60,927 nt of DNA. Source: Lachnospiraceae bacterium (lineage in GTDB: Bacteria > Bacillota > Clostridia > Lachnospirales > Lachnospiraceae). The first letter of the stretch is position 1, and every line of letters starts with the position of its first letter. A program made the translations under genes and the position numbers. The stretch lies in NCBI GenBank assembly GCA_022799175.1, contig JAAWNY010000010.1:1-60927 (forward strand), in the 5' to 3' direction. Below, piece by piece: positions 46,190-54,059 of the stretch. The notes under the pieces are model-generated. The model made no database searches, had not been told where the DNA came from, and saw only the letters and a program-made list of their open reading frames with translations.

Positions 46190-48445
46190 ATGGCCAGAGG
46201 GCAGATTAAAAAAGTACCAGTACAGGCAAATGAGACAGTATTTGCACTGGATATCGGGACTAGAAGCATCATCGGAATGGTGGGTGTGGTGGAAGAGGGA
46301 AAAGTAAGAATCCTCGCCATTGAGAAGGTAGAGCACACAGAAAGAGCGATGATTGACGGGCAGATTGAGAATATAGAGAAAGTATCACGGCTGGCAGAAA
46401 AGGTAAAGAAACGTCTGGAGGAGCAGTTGGATATCCAACTGACCCGCGTTTGCGTGGCAGCGGCTGGTCGGGCATTGAGAACCCGGCGTGCAGATTTTGA
46501 AATGAAGCTGTCAGGAGCACAGATTATTGATGATGAAGTGATCAGTCGTCTGGAGGCGGGGGCGATCAGCAGGGCGGAAGAAGCTTTTGATGCAGAAAAT
46601 GAAGCAGCCGGAGATTCTCGGCGGTTTTATCTGGTGGGATATACGGTATGTCAGTATTATTTGGATCAGTATACCATGTCCAGTCTAAAAGATCATCGGG
46701 GACGTGAGATTAAAGTGGATTTGATTGCTACTTTTTTGCCAAGTGAGGTAGTAGAAAGTCTCTATACAACAATGAATAAAATCGGATTGGAAGTCGCTAG
46801 CATCACGTTGGAGCCAATTGCGGCTATCAACGCTGCCATTCCAGAGAATTTGCGGCTTTTGAATTTGGTTATGGTGGATATCGGTGCGGGAACCTCCGAT
46901 ATCGCTGCTTGTACCGGAGGAAGTGTTACCGGTTATACAATGGCAACTGTGGCTGGGGATGAGATCACAGAGGCAATTATGAAGGCATATTTGGTGGATT
47001 TTGAGACTGCGGAAAAGATTAAGGTGCAGATGGATCAAGGCGGGGAGATTACTTTCGCGGATATTCTGGGATTTGAACAGAAGCTTTCTCAGGAAGAGGT
47101 GTTTCAGTGTATTCAGGGAACTTCAGAGGTTCTCTGCCGGGAGATTGCGGAGAAGATTGTAGAAGTGAATGGCAGTGCTCCGTCTGCGCTTTTTCTGGCA
47201 GGTGGCGGTAGCAAACTGGTTCGTCTACAAGAAGGATTGGCAAAAGCGTTGGGAATGGATGAGAAACGGGTGGCGATTGCGGGAAATTATTTCCAGGCGA
47301 GCGCATTTTCCGAGGATTACGATTTAAACAATCCAGAATATGCCACACCATTGGGAATTGTGGTATCTTCCGGGTTGAATATGATCAATGACAGTTTCCG
47401 GGTTATTTTAAATGACCGGCCAGCAAAGCTGTTTCGCAGTGGTAGTTTTACGGCTTTGAACTTGCTGATGATGAATGGATATGGGTTTCGAGATATTATG
47501 GGACATCCGGGAGTGAATCTCACAGTAACGGTCAATGGAAACAGAAAAGTGTTTTATGGCATGGCGTCACAGCCAGCCTCTTTACAGATTAATGGCAGAG
47601 AAGGAAAGCTTTCAGAATTGATTCATGCGGGGGATATTATTCATTTCCAGCCAGCGATTGCAGGTGCTCCGGCAGAGGCTTGTTTAGGGGATATCGAGGG
47701 TGCCGCCGCCTGTCGTGAGATTCGGCTGAATGGCACGTATGCCTTTTTGGAAACACCATTAAAGAATGGCGATGTGATAGAGATGCTGTTACCCGGAGAG
47801 GAAGTGGAAAAGGATAAAGAGGCAGAGAAGAATTCAGGAATGAAAGAACTAGCAAAGGTAGCATCAGAAGAAGGAGACCAGTCACGATCTAAGAGGGAAA
47901 CAAGACAAGAGGGGATTCAAAGAGAGACACCCTTGTTAGAGACGCCAGGAGCTGGGAAGGAGCGAAACAAGATGGTAAAGACGGAACCGGAGAGATCGGG
48001 AAAGTCAGGAGAAACGACGGCGGCGAAGGAAGTTGTTTCTTTCGTGGAGTTTCAAGCAGGAGCGATTGAGACAGAAGCAGTAAGAATTGCGGAAGAAAAA
48101 TCGACAAGAGAGACGAATGTGGAAGAAATTGCGGAAGCAGAAAATATGAATGCAATGACAGAGAGCAGGAAACCGGAAAGGATGGAAATCAGAGAGTCTG
48201 GGGAATCCATAATAACAGCAAAGCCGAAGCCAAAAAGAGAAATTGTTTTTCGGTTGAATGGAGAATCGTTGCGTCTTCCCATCAAGGAAGATGGACAACC
48301 ATATTATCTGATGGATCTGTTGGAATATTCCGGGATTGATCTCAAAAACCCCAAAGGGACGGTAAAGCTGAGAGTAAATGGAATGTCAGGGATGTTTCAG
48401 CAGGCGCTGAAGGCTGGAGATGTCATTGACATTCAGGAAGAGTAA
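46190..48445 (+). CDS. FtsA-like actin-fold protein with C-terminal ubiquitin-like domains
   Basis: The 751-residue protein begins with an FtsA-type actin fold (VFALDIGTRSIIGMVG near 15-30; LVMVDIGAGTSDIAA and ALFLAGGGSKLVRL further on), including the SHS2 insertion typical of FtsA. After about residue 400 there is a module with VTVNGNRKVFYGM and GKLSELIHAGDIIHF (about 440-490), then a Glu/Lys/Arg-rich linker (about 540-680), and a second module with VKLRVNGMSGMFQ and ALKAGDVIDIQ at the end. Both modules look like beta-grasp (ubiquitin-like/ThiS-like) folds. Bona fide FtsA is about 420 residues with an amphipathic C-terminus, which I do not see. ATG 46190 follows GGAGG. A role beside the upstream bactofilin is inferred. 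Confidence 0.75.
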   Translation: MARGQIKKVPVQANETVFALDIGTRSIIGMVGVVEEGKVRILAIEKVEHTERAMIDGQIENIEKVSRLAEKVKKRLEEQLDIQLTRVCVAAAGRALRTRRADFEMKLSGAQIIDDEVISRLEAGAISRAEEAFDAENEAAGDSRRFYLVGYTVCQYYLDQYTMSSLKDHRGREIKVDLIATFLPSEVVESLYTTMNKIGLEVASITLEPIAAINAAIPENLRLLNLVMVDIGAGTSDIAACTGGSVTGYTMATVAGDEITEAIMKAYLVDFETAEKIKVQMDQGGEITFADILGFEQKLSQEEVFQCIQGTSEVLCREIAEKIVEVNGSAPSALFLAGGGSKLVRLQEGLAKALGMDEKRVAIAGNYFQASAFSEDYDLNNPEYATPLGIVVSSGLNMINDSFRVILNDRPAKLFRSGSFTALNLLMMNGYGFRDIMGHPGVNLTVTVNGNRKVFYGMASQPASLQINGREGKLSELIHAGDIIHFQPAIAGAPAEACLGDIEGAAACREIRLNGTYAFLETPLKNGDVIEMLLPGEEVEKDKEAEKNSGMKELAKVASEEGDQSRSKRETRQEGIQRETPLLETPGAGKERNKMVKTEPERSGKSGETTAAKEVVSFVEFQAGAIETEAVRIAEEKSTRETNVEEIAEAENMNAMTESRKPERMEIRESGESIITAKPKPKREIVFRLNGESLRLPIKEDGQPYYLMDLLEYSGIDLKNPKGTVKLRVNGMSGMFQQALKAGDVIDIQEE

Positions 48446-48479
48446 TTTTGAATAGAATGGTATTCTTAAGGATAAGACA

Positions 48480-48508
48480 TTGACATTTTGTTTTTGAATG
48501 ATTACAAT
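48480..48508 (+). promoter_or_regulatory. Promoter of the cobalamin-riboswitch operon
   Basis: A perfect TTGACA (48480-48485), a 17-bp spacer and TACAAT (48503-48508) lie about 40 bp before the riboswitch. Confidence 0.8.
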
Positions 48509-48547
48509 AAGACAGAAAACATGCCCTTGTCCATTAAGGGTAACTTC

Positions 48548-48725
48548 ATAGAAGATCAAGTGCCGGCTTTACGAAGCCGGGTAAAAGAGAACCGGGTGAA
48601 AATCCCGGGCGATCCGGTCACTGTGAGCGGGGAGTGATTCTGCAAGTGCCATTGTGCAGTCGCATGAGAAGGCGCAGAAGAGCAGCGATCCGTAAGCCAG
48701 GAAACCTGCTTGATCGGTATATGTT
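48548..48725 (+). ncRNA. Cobalamin (adenosylcobalamin) riboswitch
   Basis: The conserved core is easily followed: GAACCGGGTGAAAATCCCGG, then CCGGTCACTGTGA, and the B12 box GCCAGGAAACCTGC at 48696-48709. The class is therefore clear. Cobalamin binding should promote the downstream terminator and switch off the operon. TTCCTG near 48731 can pair with CAGGAA at 48763-48768, which is a reasonable antiterminator. Genes controlled are the lipoprotein chelatase and the ABC transporter behind it. Confidence 0.93.
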
Positions 48726-48764
48726 GGCGCTTCCTGTGAAAGTCTGTTCAACAAAGAAATGCAG

Positions 48765-48790
48765 GAAGGTTCCTTGGGAGCCTTCTTTTT
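48765..48790 (+). terminator. Riboswitch-controlled terminator
   Basis: GAAGG (48765-48769) and TCC (48771-48773) pair with GGA (48777-48779) and CCTTC (48781-48785) around a 3-nt loop, with a T-G wobble between, followed by five thymines. It lies between the riboswitch and the first gene, so it is the expression platform. Confidence 0.75.
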
Positions 48791-48893
48791 GTGTTTGCTT
48801 CTTTTTGCGACGCAGAGTTTTCCAGAATGCGTATGGCAAGGGCCGGGGCCGGAGACTCCGGCGAATTCATCGAAATCATAAGGAGGAAGCAAC

Positions 48894-49883
48894 ATGAAGA
48901 AAACAGGAATGGTATTATGGGCGGCGGTTATGACGGCAGTTTGGGGTCTGTCTGGTTGTGGAGGGAGTGTAGGAACAGGAAATCTGGAGAAAGAGACAGT
49001 GGTATTGTCAAAGGCGGTGGTTAACGAGGTGACAGAAAAGGAAAAGCCAGAAACCGACGATGAGAAAAGAAAGGCAGAACAGGGAAGCGAATCGGATATG
49101 GTGATTTTAGCGGTAAGTTTTGGAACCAGTTTTAATGACAATCGGGAGAACACCATTGGAGCAGTTGAAAAGGCAATAGCCAAGGAGTATCCGGAATATG
49201 AGGTGAGAAGGGCCTTTACCTCTCAGATGATTATTGATATCTTAAAGAAACGGGATGGATTAGCGATTGATAATGTAACAGAGGCGCTAGATCGCGCTGT
49301 GGCAGATGGTTTTCGCAGGTTGGTGGTACAGCCGACTCATCTGATGAATGGATTGGAATATGAGGATATGGTGGCGACACTGGAAGAATATGACGAATAT
49401 TTTGATACGATTGTAGTAGGAGAACCGTTACTTACCAGTGATGAAGATTTTAAAGCGGTGGTCAAAGCAATCACAATGGATACAAAAGATTACGATAATG
49501 GAGAAACTGCCATAGTTTACATGGGGCATGGGACAGAGGCAGAATCTAACCAGATCTATGGAAAAATGCAGGAGACACTGAGGCAAGCCGGTTTTGAAAA
49601 TTATTATATAGGTACAGTAGAAGCAGAGCCGACGCTGGAAGATGTGAGGAAAGCATTGAAAGAAAAAGGAGGGTATAAAAAAGTAGTGTTGGTACCATTG
49701 ATGGTGGTGGCTGGAGATCATGCCAACAATGATATGGCTGGAGATGAGGAGGATTCCTGGAAAACGATTTTTGCTGCTGACGGCTATGAAGTGGAGTGTT
49801 TGTTGCAAGGATTGGGAGAGCTGGAAGCGATTCAGCAGATTTATGTCGATCATGTTAGAATTGCTGTCAATAAACAGAAATGA
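48894..49883 (+). CDS. cbiK: Lipoprotein sirohydrochlorin cobaltochelatase CbiK
   Basis: CbiK normally inserts cobalt into sirohydrochlorin in the cytoplasm during anaerobic cobalamin synthesis. Here a 329-residue protein starts with a lipoprotein signal peptide (MKKTGMVLWAAVMTAV, lipobox LSGC near residue 21), so the enzyme should be anchored outside the membrane. The chelatase core begins at VILAVSFGTSFNDNRE (about 69). The metal and catalytic residues are visible: histidine of YMGHGTEAE, glutamate of VEAEPTLEDV and histidine of VVAGDHANNDM. It is first in a B12-riboswitch operon with an ABC importer. Acting on imported or environmental tetrapyrroles is an inference; a periplasmic CbiK form is known in Desulfovibrio. 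Confidence 0.9.
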   Translation: MKKTGMVLWAAVMTAVWGLSGCGGSVGTGNLEKETVVLSKAVVNEVTEKEKPETDDEKRKAEQGSESDMVILAVSFGTSFNDNRENTIGAVEKAIAKEYPEYEVRRAFTSQMIIDILKKRDGLAIDNVTEALDRAVADGFRRLVVQPTHLMNGLEYEDMVATLEEYDEYFDTIVVGEPLLTSDEDFKAVVKAITMDTKDYDNGETAIVYMGHGTEAESNQIYGKMQETLRQAGFENYYIGTVEAEPTLEDVRKALKEKGGYKKVVLVPLMVVAGDHANNDMAGDEEDSWKTIFAADGYEVECLLQGLGELEAIQQIYVDHVRIAVNKQK

Positions 49884-49999
49884 ACAAGAGAATAACGCCA
49901 ATTTCCAGACAGGATGTGGCAAATAACATTTTTGAGGAGAAAATAGGGAACCGTTCGGGTAGCTCGAATGGTTTGGAATCCAAAAAAGGAGCCGGAAAA

Positions 50000-51127
50000 A
50001 TGAAAAATTGGATGATTTCCATTTTGTGTGGTATGGTTTTGGTATGGAATCTGATGGCTTGTGGCAGACAACAGCCACAAACGCCGGTTGTCAGTAGTTT
50101 CCTTACCTATTCTCACAGTATGGAATTGCATTATGCTAGGGAATTTTCCGTTGATTATTATGAAGGCGGTTACGCTTTGATTACCCTTGCCGATTCAGAA
50201 CGTTATTTACTAGTTCCGGAAGATAAGGCGGTTCCTGAGGATTTGGAAACGGATATCACAGTGTTACAGCAGCCATTAAAAAATCTATATCTGGCGGCTT
50301 CAGCGGCCATGGATATGTTTGTGGCTTTAGATGCACTGCCACGGATTCGGTTCAGCTCCTTAAAGGCGGAGGGATGGTATATTCGGGAAGCCAGAGAAGC
50401 TATGGAAGCGGGAACTATCCTTTATGCCGGAAAATATGCAGCTCCGGACTATGAAAAGATTTTAGAGGAGAACTGTGGGCTGGCAGTGGAGAATACAATG
50501 ATTTATCATACTCCCCAAGTGAAGGAGCAATTGGAACGTTTTGGTATTCCGGTACTAGTGGATTATTCTAGTTATGAGAAAGAGCCGCTTGGCAGAACGG
50601 AGTGGGTACGGTTGTATGGCCTGCTGACAGGCAGAGAAGCACAGGCGGAAATGTTATTTGCTGCTGAGCAGGCAGTCTTTGAGTTAGTGAAAGGGGACGA
50701 TTCCACTGGAAAAAAAGTAGCATTTTTTTATATTACCAACAATGGTGAGATCCATGTGCGAACTCCTTCGGATTATCTGCCAAAAATGATTGAATTGGCG
50801 GGTGGATGTTATGTTTTTCAGAATTCAGAGGAAGAGAGCAGTTCCTCTACCATGATGCTGCAGTGGGAGGAGTTCTATGCAGCCGCTAAGGACGCTGATT
50901 GTCTGATATACAACAGTACTGTGGATGGGGAACTGAATTCCGTGGATGAGCTTCTGGCAAAAAGTGGATTGCTGAAGAATTTTAAGGCTGTGCAGGAGGG
51001 AAATGTATTCTGTACCTCCAGAAAATTGTACCAATCTACGATGTCTTTGGGGACTATCACTCATGATCTTCATGAGATACTGGCAGGGCGGGAAGGGAAT
51101 TTGACATATTTTTATAAATTGGAGTGA
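50000..51127 (+). CDS. ABC transporter substrate-binding lipoprotein, BtuF/FepB-like
   Basis: This 375-residue lipoprotein has a signal peptide ending in the lipobox LMAC (near residue 20) and two lobes of the type III binding-protein fold used for cobalamin, haem and siderophores. Lobe 1 contains the region YHTPQVKEQLERFGIPVLVDY; a glutamate in PLGRTEWVRLYG is expected to dock to the permease, and a second docking residue would be in lobe 2. ATG 50000 is chosen for its AAAGGAG and the signal peptide; the open frame begins at 49880 overlapping cbiK, but that would bury the signal sequence. The B12 riboswitch suggests a corrinoid or related ligand. Confidence 0.88.
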   Translation: MKNWMISILCGMVLVWNLMACGRQQPQTPVVSSFLTYSHSMELHYAREFSVDYYEGGYALITLADSERYLLVPEDKAVPEDLETDITVLQQPLKNLYLAASAAMDMFVALDALPRIRFSSLKAEGWYIREAREAMEAGTILYAGKYAAPDYEKILEENCGLAVENTMIYHTPQVKEQLERFGIPVLVDYSSYEKEPLGRTEWVRLYGLLTGREAQAEMLFAAEQAVFELVKGDDSTGKKVAFFYITNNGEIHVRTPSDYLPKMIELAGGCYVFQNSEEESSSSTMMLQWEEFYAAAKDADCLIYNSTVDGELNSVDELLAKSGLLKNFKAVQEGNVFCTSRKLYQSTMSLGTITHDLHEILAGREGNLTYFYKLE

Positions 51128-51136
51128 TAGATAATT

Positions 51137-52144
51137 ATGAAGAGGACCAGTTATGAAGCGGTGTTTTTGCTGTTGATTTTCTTGTTGGCAGGATTGTTGA
51201 CAGCAAATCTTTGCGTGGGAAGTGTGAATATTCCTCTGAGAGAGGTACTATCTCTTCTGAAGGAAAAAGGAGAAAATACTGTGCATAGAGATATTTTATT
51301 CGTTATCCGTTTTCCACGGGCACTAGCTGCTGCTATTCTGGGTGGGGCACTGGCATTATCCGGCTATCTAATGCAGACCTTTTTTCATAATCCGATTGCA
51401 GGTCCGTTTATTTTGGGTATTTCTTCCGGAGCTAAACTTTTCGTGGCATTGACGATGGTGGTATCGTTGGAAATGTTGAGACAGCCAGGGGCTGGTCTGC
51501 TGATTGGAGCGGCATTTGTGGGAGCGATGCTTTCCATGGTTTTTATTATCTTGATGTCTGGTATCTTGGATCGAATGTCGATGTTGATTGTCAGTGGGGT
51601 GATGATAGGATATATTTGTTCGGCAGTGACGGATTTTGTGGTGGCATTTGCAGATGACGCAGATATTGTGAATCTGCATAATTGGTCGAAGGGAAGTTTT
51701 TCAGGGACTGACTGGGAGCAGGTGGCAGTGATAGCGATTGTGGTGTTGACGGTTTCTGCGGGTGTGTTTTTGTTGTCGAAACCGATTCAGGCATATCAGC
51801 TGGGTGAAAATTATGCACGGAACCTTGGGGTAAACATCCGCTGGCTTCGAGTGGCTTTGGTAGTATTTTCAAGTTTACTTTCTGCCTGTGTGACAGCATT
51901 TGCAGGTCCGGTTTCTTTCGTGGGTATAGCTGTGCCACAACTTGTAAAATATTTGTTGGGGACCACACGATCGATGGTAATGATTCCGGCTTGCTTTCTG
52001 GGAGGCGCTGTTTTTTGCCTTTTTTGTGACTTGTTGGCCAGAATGTTGTTAGCGCCCACAGAATTGAGCATCAGTACTGTGACAGCAGTGTTCGGCGCGC
52101 CAGTGGTTCTTGTGATGATGGTGCAGCGACGTAGAGATGTTTGA
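51137..52144 (+). CDS. FecCD/BtuC-type ABC permease
   Basis: The 335-residue permease has the ten-helix profile of the BtuC/FhuB family, with RFPRALAAAILGGALALSG near residue 55, NPIAGPFILGISSGA, LGVNIRWLRV and the coupling-helix region FAGPVSFVGIAVPQLVKYLLG, written here in parts. It follows the substrate-binding protein by 9 bp. Together with the ATPase it would form the importer for a corrinoid or another tetrapyrrole. Confidence 0.92.
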   Translation: MKRTSYEAVFLLLIFLLAGLLTANLCVGSVNIPLREVLSLLKEKGENTVHRDILFVIRFPRALAAAILGGALALSGYLMQTFFHNPIAGPFILGISSGAKLFVALTMVVSLEMLRQPGAGLLIGAAFVGAMLSMVFIILMSGILDRMSMLIVSGVMIGYICSAVTDFVVAFADDADIVNLHNWSKGSFSGTDWEQVAVIAIVVLTVSAGVFLLSKPIQAYQLGENYARNLGVNIRWLRVALVVFSSLLSACVTAFAGPVSFVGIAVPQLVKYLLGTTRSMVMIPACFLGGAVFCLFCDLLARMLLAPTELSISTVTAVFGAPVVLVMMVQRRRDV

Positions 52145-52182
52145 ACTGTTTTTGCAGGAAACAATGGTGGACAGGAGGAAGG

Positions 52183-53283
52183 ATGTCAGAAGAGTTTTTC
52201 TTTTATACGAAGGGCCTGACAGTGGGATATGGGGGCGTTCCTCTGATTAAAGATATCGAGATTCGGATAAGACGGGGAGAAATTTTGACGTTGATCGGGC
52301 CGAATGGCTCTGGGAAGACGACGATTTTGCGCAGTTTGATTCGACAGCTAAAGCCCTTAACAGGAATGGTATATCTGGATGGAAAAAACATAGCGATACA
52401 GAGCGGCAGGGAGCTAGCCCGCAATCTATCCATTGTCTTGACGGATCGTGTTCGACCAGAGCGGATGACCTGTTGTGAAGTGGTGGAGACTGGGAGATAT
52501 CCCTATACAGGAAGATTGGGGAGACTTTCAGCAGAGGATCGGCGGATTGTGCAGGAGGCGATGGAATTGGTTCATGTAACGGAATTAGCCGGGAAAGATT
52601 TTACCCGAATCAGTGACGGACAACGGCAGCGAGTGATGCTGGCACGTGCGCTCAGTCAGGAACCGGAATTGATTGTGCTGGATGAGCCGACGTCTTTTCT
52701 AGATATTCGTCATAAGCTGGAATTTTTGTCCTTACTTCAGGAATTGTCGCGAAAACGCAATTTGTCGGTGATTTTATCTTTGCATGAGTTGGAACTAGCG
52801 GAGCGGGTTTCTGATAAGCTGGTTTGTATTCAAAAAGATCGAATAGACCGTTTGGGAACGCCGGAGGAAATTTTTGTATCAGGATATATCCAACAGCTTT
52901 ACCAAATTCATACTGGTGTCGAGAAAACATGTGGTGGAACACCAGAATTGCCGTCGGTGAAGGGAATTCCAGAGGTATTTGTACTTGCAGGAAATGGCCG
53001 GGGAACACCGGTATATCGAAGGCTACAGCGGCAAGGAATCCCTTTTGTTACTGGAATTTTATGGGAAAATGATCAGGATTATCCTGTAGCAAGACAGCTG
53101 GCAGTTGAGGTGGTGGCAGAACCGGCTTTTTACCGGATTCGGGAATCATCAGTGGCTCGGGCGAAGGAACTGATGACAGGATGTCGGGAGATTATTTGTG
53201 CTTTGAAACCAGAGCTAGGCGGAGAGCTTTATCCGGAGCTTAAAGAACTTTGGGAGTATGGAAGACAGCTAGGGAAAACCTAA
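52183..53283 (+). CDS. ABC transporter ATPase, BtuD-like, with C-terminal extension
   Basis: The ATPase of the importer. Walker A GPNGSGKTT is at residues 39-47, the signature ISDGQRQRV near 145 and Walker B ELIVLDEPTSFLD near 165; the signature is ISDGQ rather than LSGGQ, as in some BtuD/FhuC relatives. After about residue 245 there is an extra domain of about 115 residues with VFVLAGNGRGTPVYRRLQ, GIPFVTGILWENDQDYPVA and EIICALKPELGGEL, which looks like a small alpha/beta (Rossmann-like) fold. Similar tails exist in some clostridial and archaeal cobalamin/iron ABC ATPases, function unknown. ATG 52183 follows AGGAGGAAGG. Confidence 0.88.
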   Translation: MSEEFFFYTKGLTVGYGGVPLIKDIEIRIRRGEILTLIGPNGSGKTTILRSLIRQLKPLTGMVYLDGKNIAIQSGRELARNLSIVLTDRVRPERMTCCEVVETGRYPYTGRLGRLSAEDRRIVQEAMELVHVTELAGKDFTRISDGQRQRVMLARALSQEPELIVLDEPTSFLDIRHKLEFLSLLQELSRKRNLSVILSLHELELAERVSDKLVCIQKDRIDRLGTPEEIFVSGYIQQLYQIHTGVEKTCGGTPELPSVKGIPEVFVLAGNGRGTPVYRRLQRQGIPFVTGILWENDQDYPVARQLAVEVVAEPAFYRIRESSVARAKELMTGCREIICALKPELGGELYPELKELWEYGRQLGKT

Positions 53284-53597
53284 TCTCGTTTTTCATAAAG
53301 GCGTTTTTTCAAACAGATGACGACCGCATTGTGACTAGGCTGAACAGTAAGGTTAATTACGTGAGTTTCATTGTAATAACCAATCAATTCTTCTGTAAGA
53401 TGAATGCCCCCGATCTCCTTTTGCACCAATTTTCGATCTTGTGTGATGACAAGCGAGAGGATGGGCTGGTTGAGATCTAGCCGTTCTTCCAGTTTTTTCA
53501 GGCGGTTTTGAATCATGCTTAGACGTGTGATCTGACTTACACTGGGAGTTTTGCGGGTGTTGTTATCGGCAAACAGACTGGCAGTAATATCTTTCAT
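53280..53597 (-). CDS. Hypothetical protein convergent with the ABC operon
   Basis: I do not recognise this 105-residue protein. The first 20 residues are polar; residues about 25-45 form a likely helix or short coiled coil (MIQNRLKKLEERLDL), and the rest alternates strands, with LSLVITQDRKLVQKE and HVINLTVQPSHNAVVICLKK. No membrane segment, no known motif. It has a GAAAGGA ribosome site and a 4-bp tail-to-tail overlap with the ABC ATPase gene. It looks real from length and coding signal. Confidence 0.65.
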   Translation of the reverse strand: MKDITASLFADNNTRKTPSVSQITRLSMIQNRLKKLEERLDLNQPILSLVITQDRKLVQKEIGGIHLTEELIGYYNETHVINLTVQPSHNAVVICLKKRLYEKRD

Positions 53598-53757
53598 AAG
53601 TGTGGCATCCTTTCTTTGTTCTAAGACTATTTTTTGTTTTTGCAGAAGTTTTATGCCTGTGAAAAGTGGAAAATAGCGGTACTATTTAGCTGTTGTGCAG
53701 AATAACGAAAAATACTTGGTAATATTATATAAAAAAATACTTGTAATTTTGTGAATT
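53598..53757. other. AT-rich intergenic stretch
   Basis: Part of a 460-bp gap without an open gene. This portion is AT-rich and should carry the promoter of the minus-strand hypothetical gene, but I find no convincing pair of boxes in it. The following parts hold the candidate small RNA and the efp promoter. Confidence 0.4.
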
Positions 53758-53786
53758 TTGTGAACACTTTTGGAATGTTCTATGTT
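53758..53786 (+). promoter_or_regulatory. Promoter of a candidate small RNA
   Basis: TTGTGA (53758-53763), a 17-bp spacer and TATGTT (53781-53786) predict a start near 53793. There is no coding gene between it and the terminator at 53863. Confidence 0.45.
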
Positions 53787-53792
53787 ATTATA

Positions 53793-53892
53793 TTGAGCGT
53801 ACCCCCAATACATTATATAGTTTTTGCTACATCCCATAAAAACGAAATACCTTCTCCTTAAAATGGCCGGTTCCCCAACCGGTCATTTTTTA
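53793..53892 (+). ncRNA. Candidate C-rich trans-acting small RNA
   Basis: About 100 nt lie between a plausible promoter and a textbook terminator, with no open frame. The sequence has several C-rich unpaired-looking motifs (ACCCCCAAT, ATCCCATA, CTTCTCCTTA and the CCCC loop of the terminator), the third being complementary to Shine-Dalgarno sequences. That is the layout of Gram-positive regulatory small RNAs such as RsaE or the csRNAs. The comparison is by design only; I do not claim homology. Confidence 0.5.
53863..53892 (+). terminator. Strong intrinsic terminator ahead of efp
   Basis: ATGGCCGGTT (53863-53872) pairs with AACCGGTCAT (53877-53886), with one G-T wobble, over a CCCC loop, followed by a run of thymines. 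It is not downstream of any plus-strand gene except the ABC operon 580 bp away, which points to a separate transcript. Confidence 0.85.
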
Positions 53893-53985
53893 TTTGTTTT
53901 ATTAGGAAAGTGCATCCTATGAAACAAAAACGCTCCGCGGGGATTACACGGCATTTCATTTTTTGTTCTGCTATAGAAAAAATGG

Positions 53986-54014
53986 TTGAAAAAACAGTAT
54001 ATTTATTATAGAAT
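53986..54014 (+). promoter_or_regulatory. Promoter of efp
   Basis: TTGAAA (53986-53991), a 17-bp spacer and TAGAAT (54009-54014) lie 46 bp before the efp start. Confidence 0.65.
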
Positions 54015-54059
54015 ATAGAAGATTAAGCGTGAGTATGCGAATGCAAGGAGGAATATCAC

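Noticed and set aside
46190-48445. Calling the FtsA-like protein plain ftsA
   Set aside because: It is 751 residues, lacks the usual amphipathic C-terminus and ends in extra beta-grasp-like modules, and ftsZ is not adjacent.
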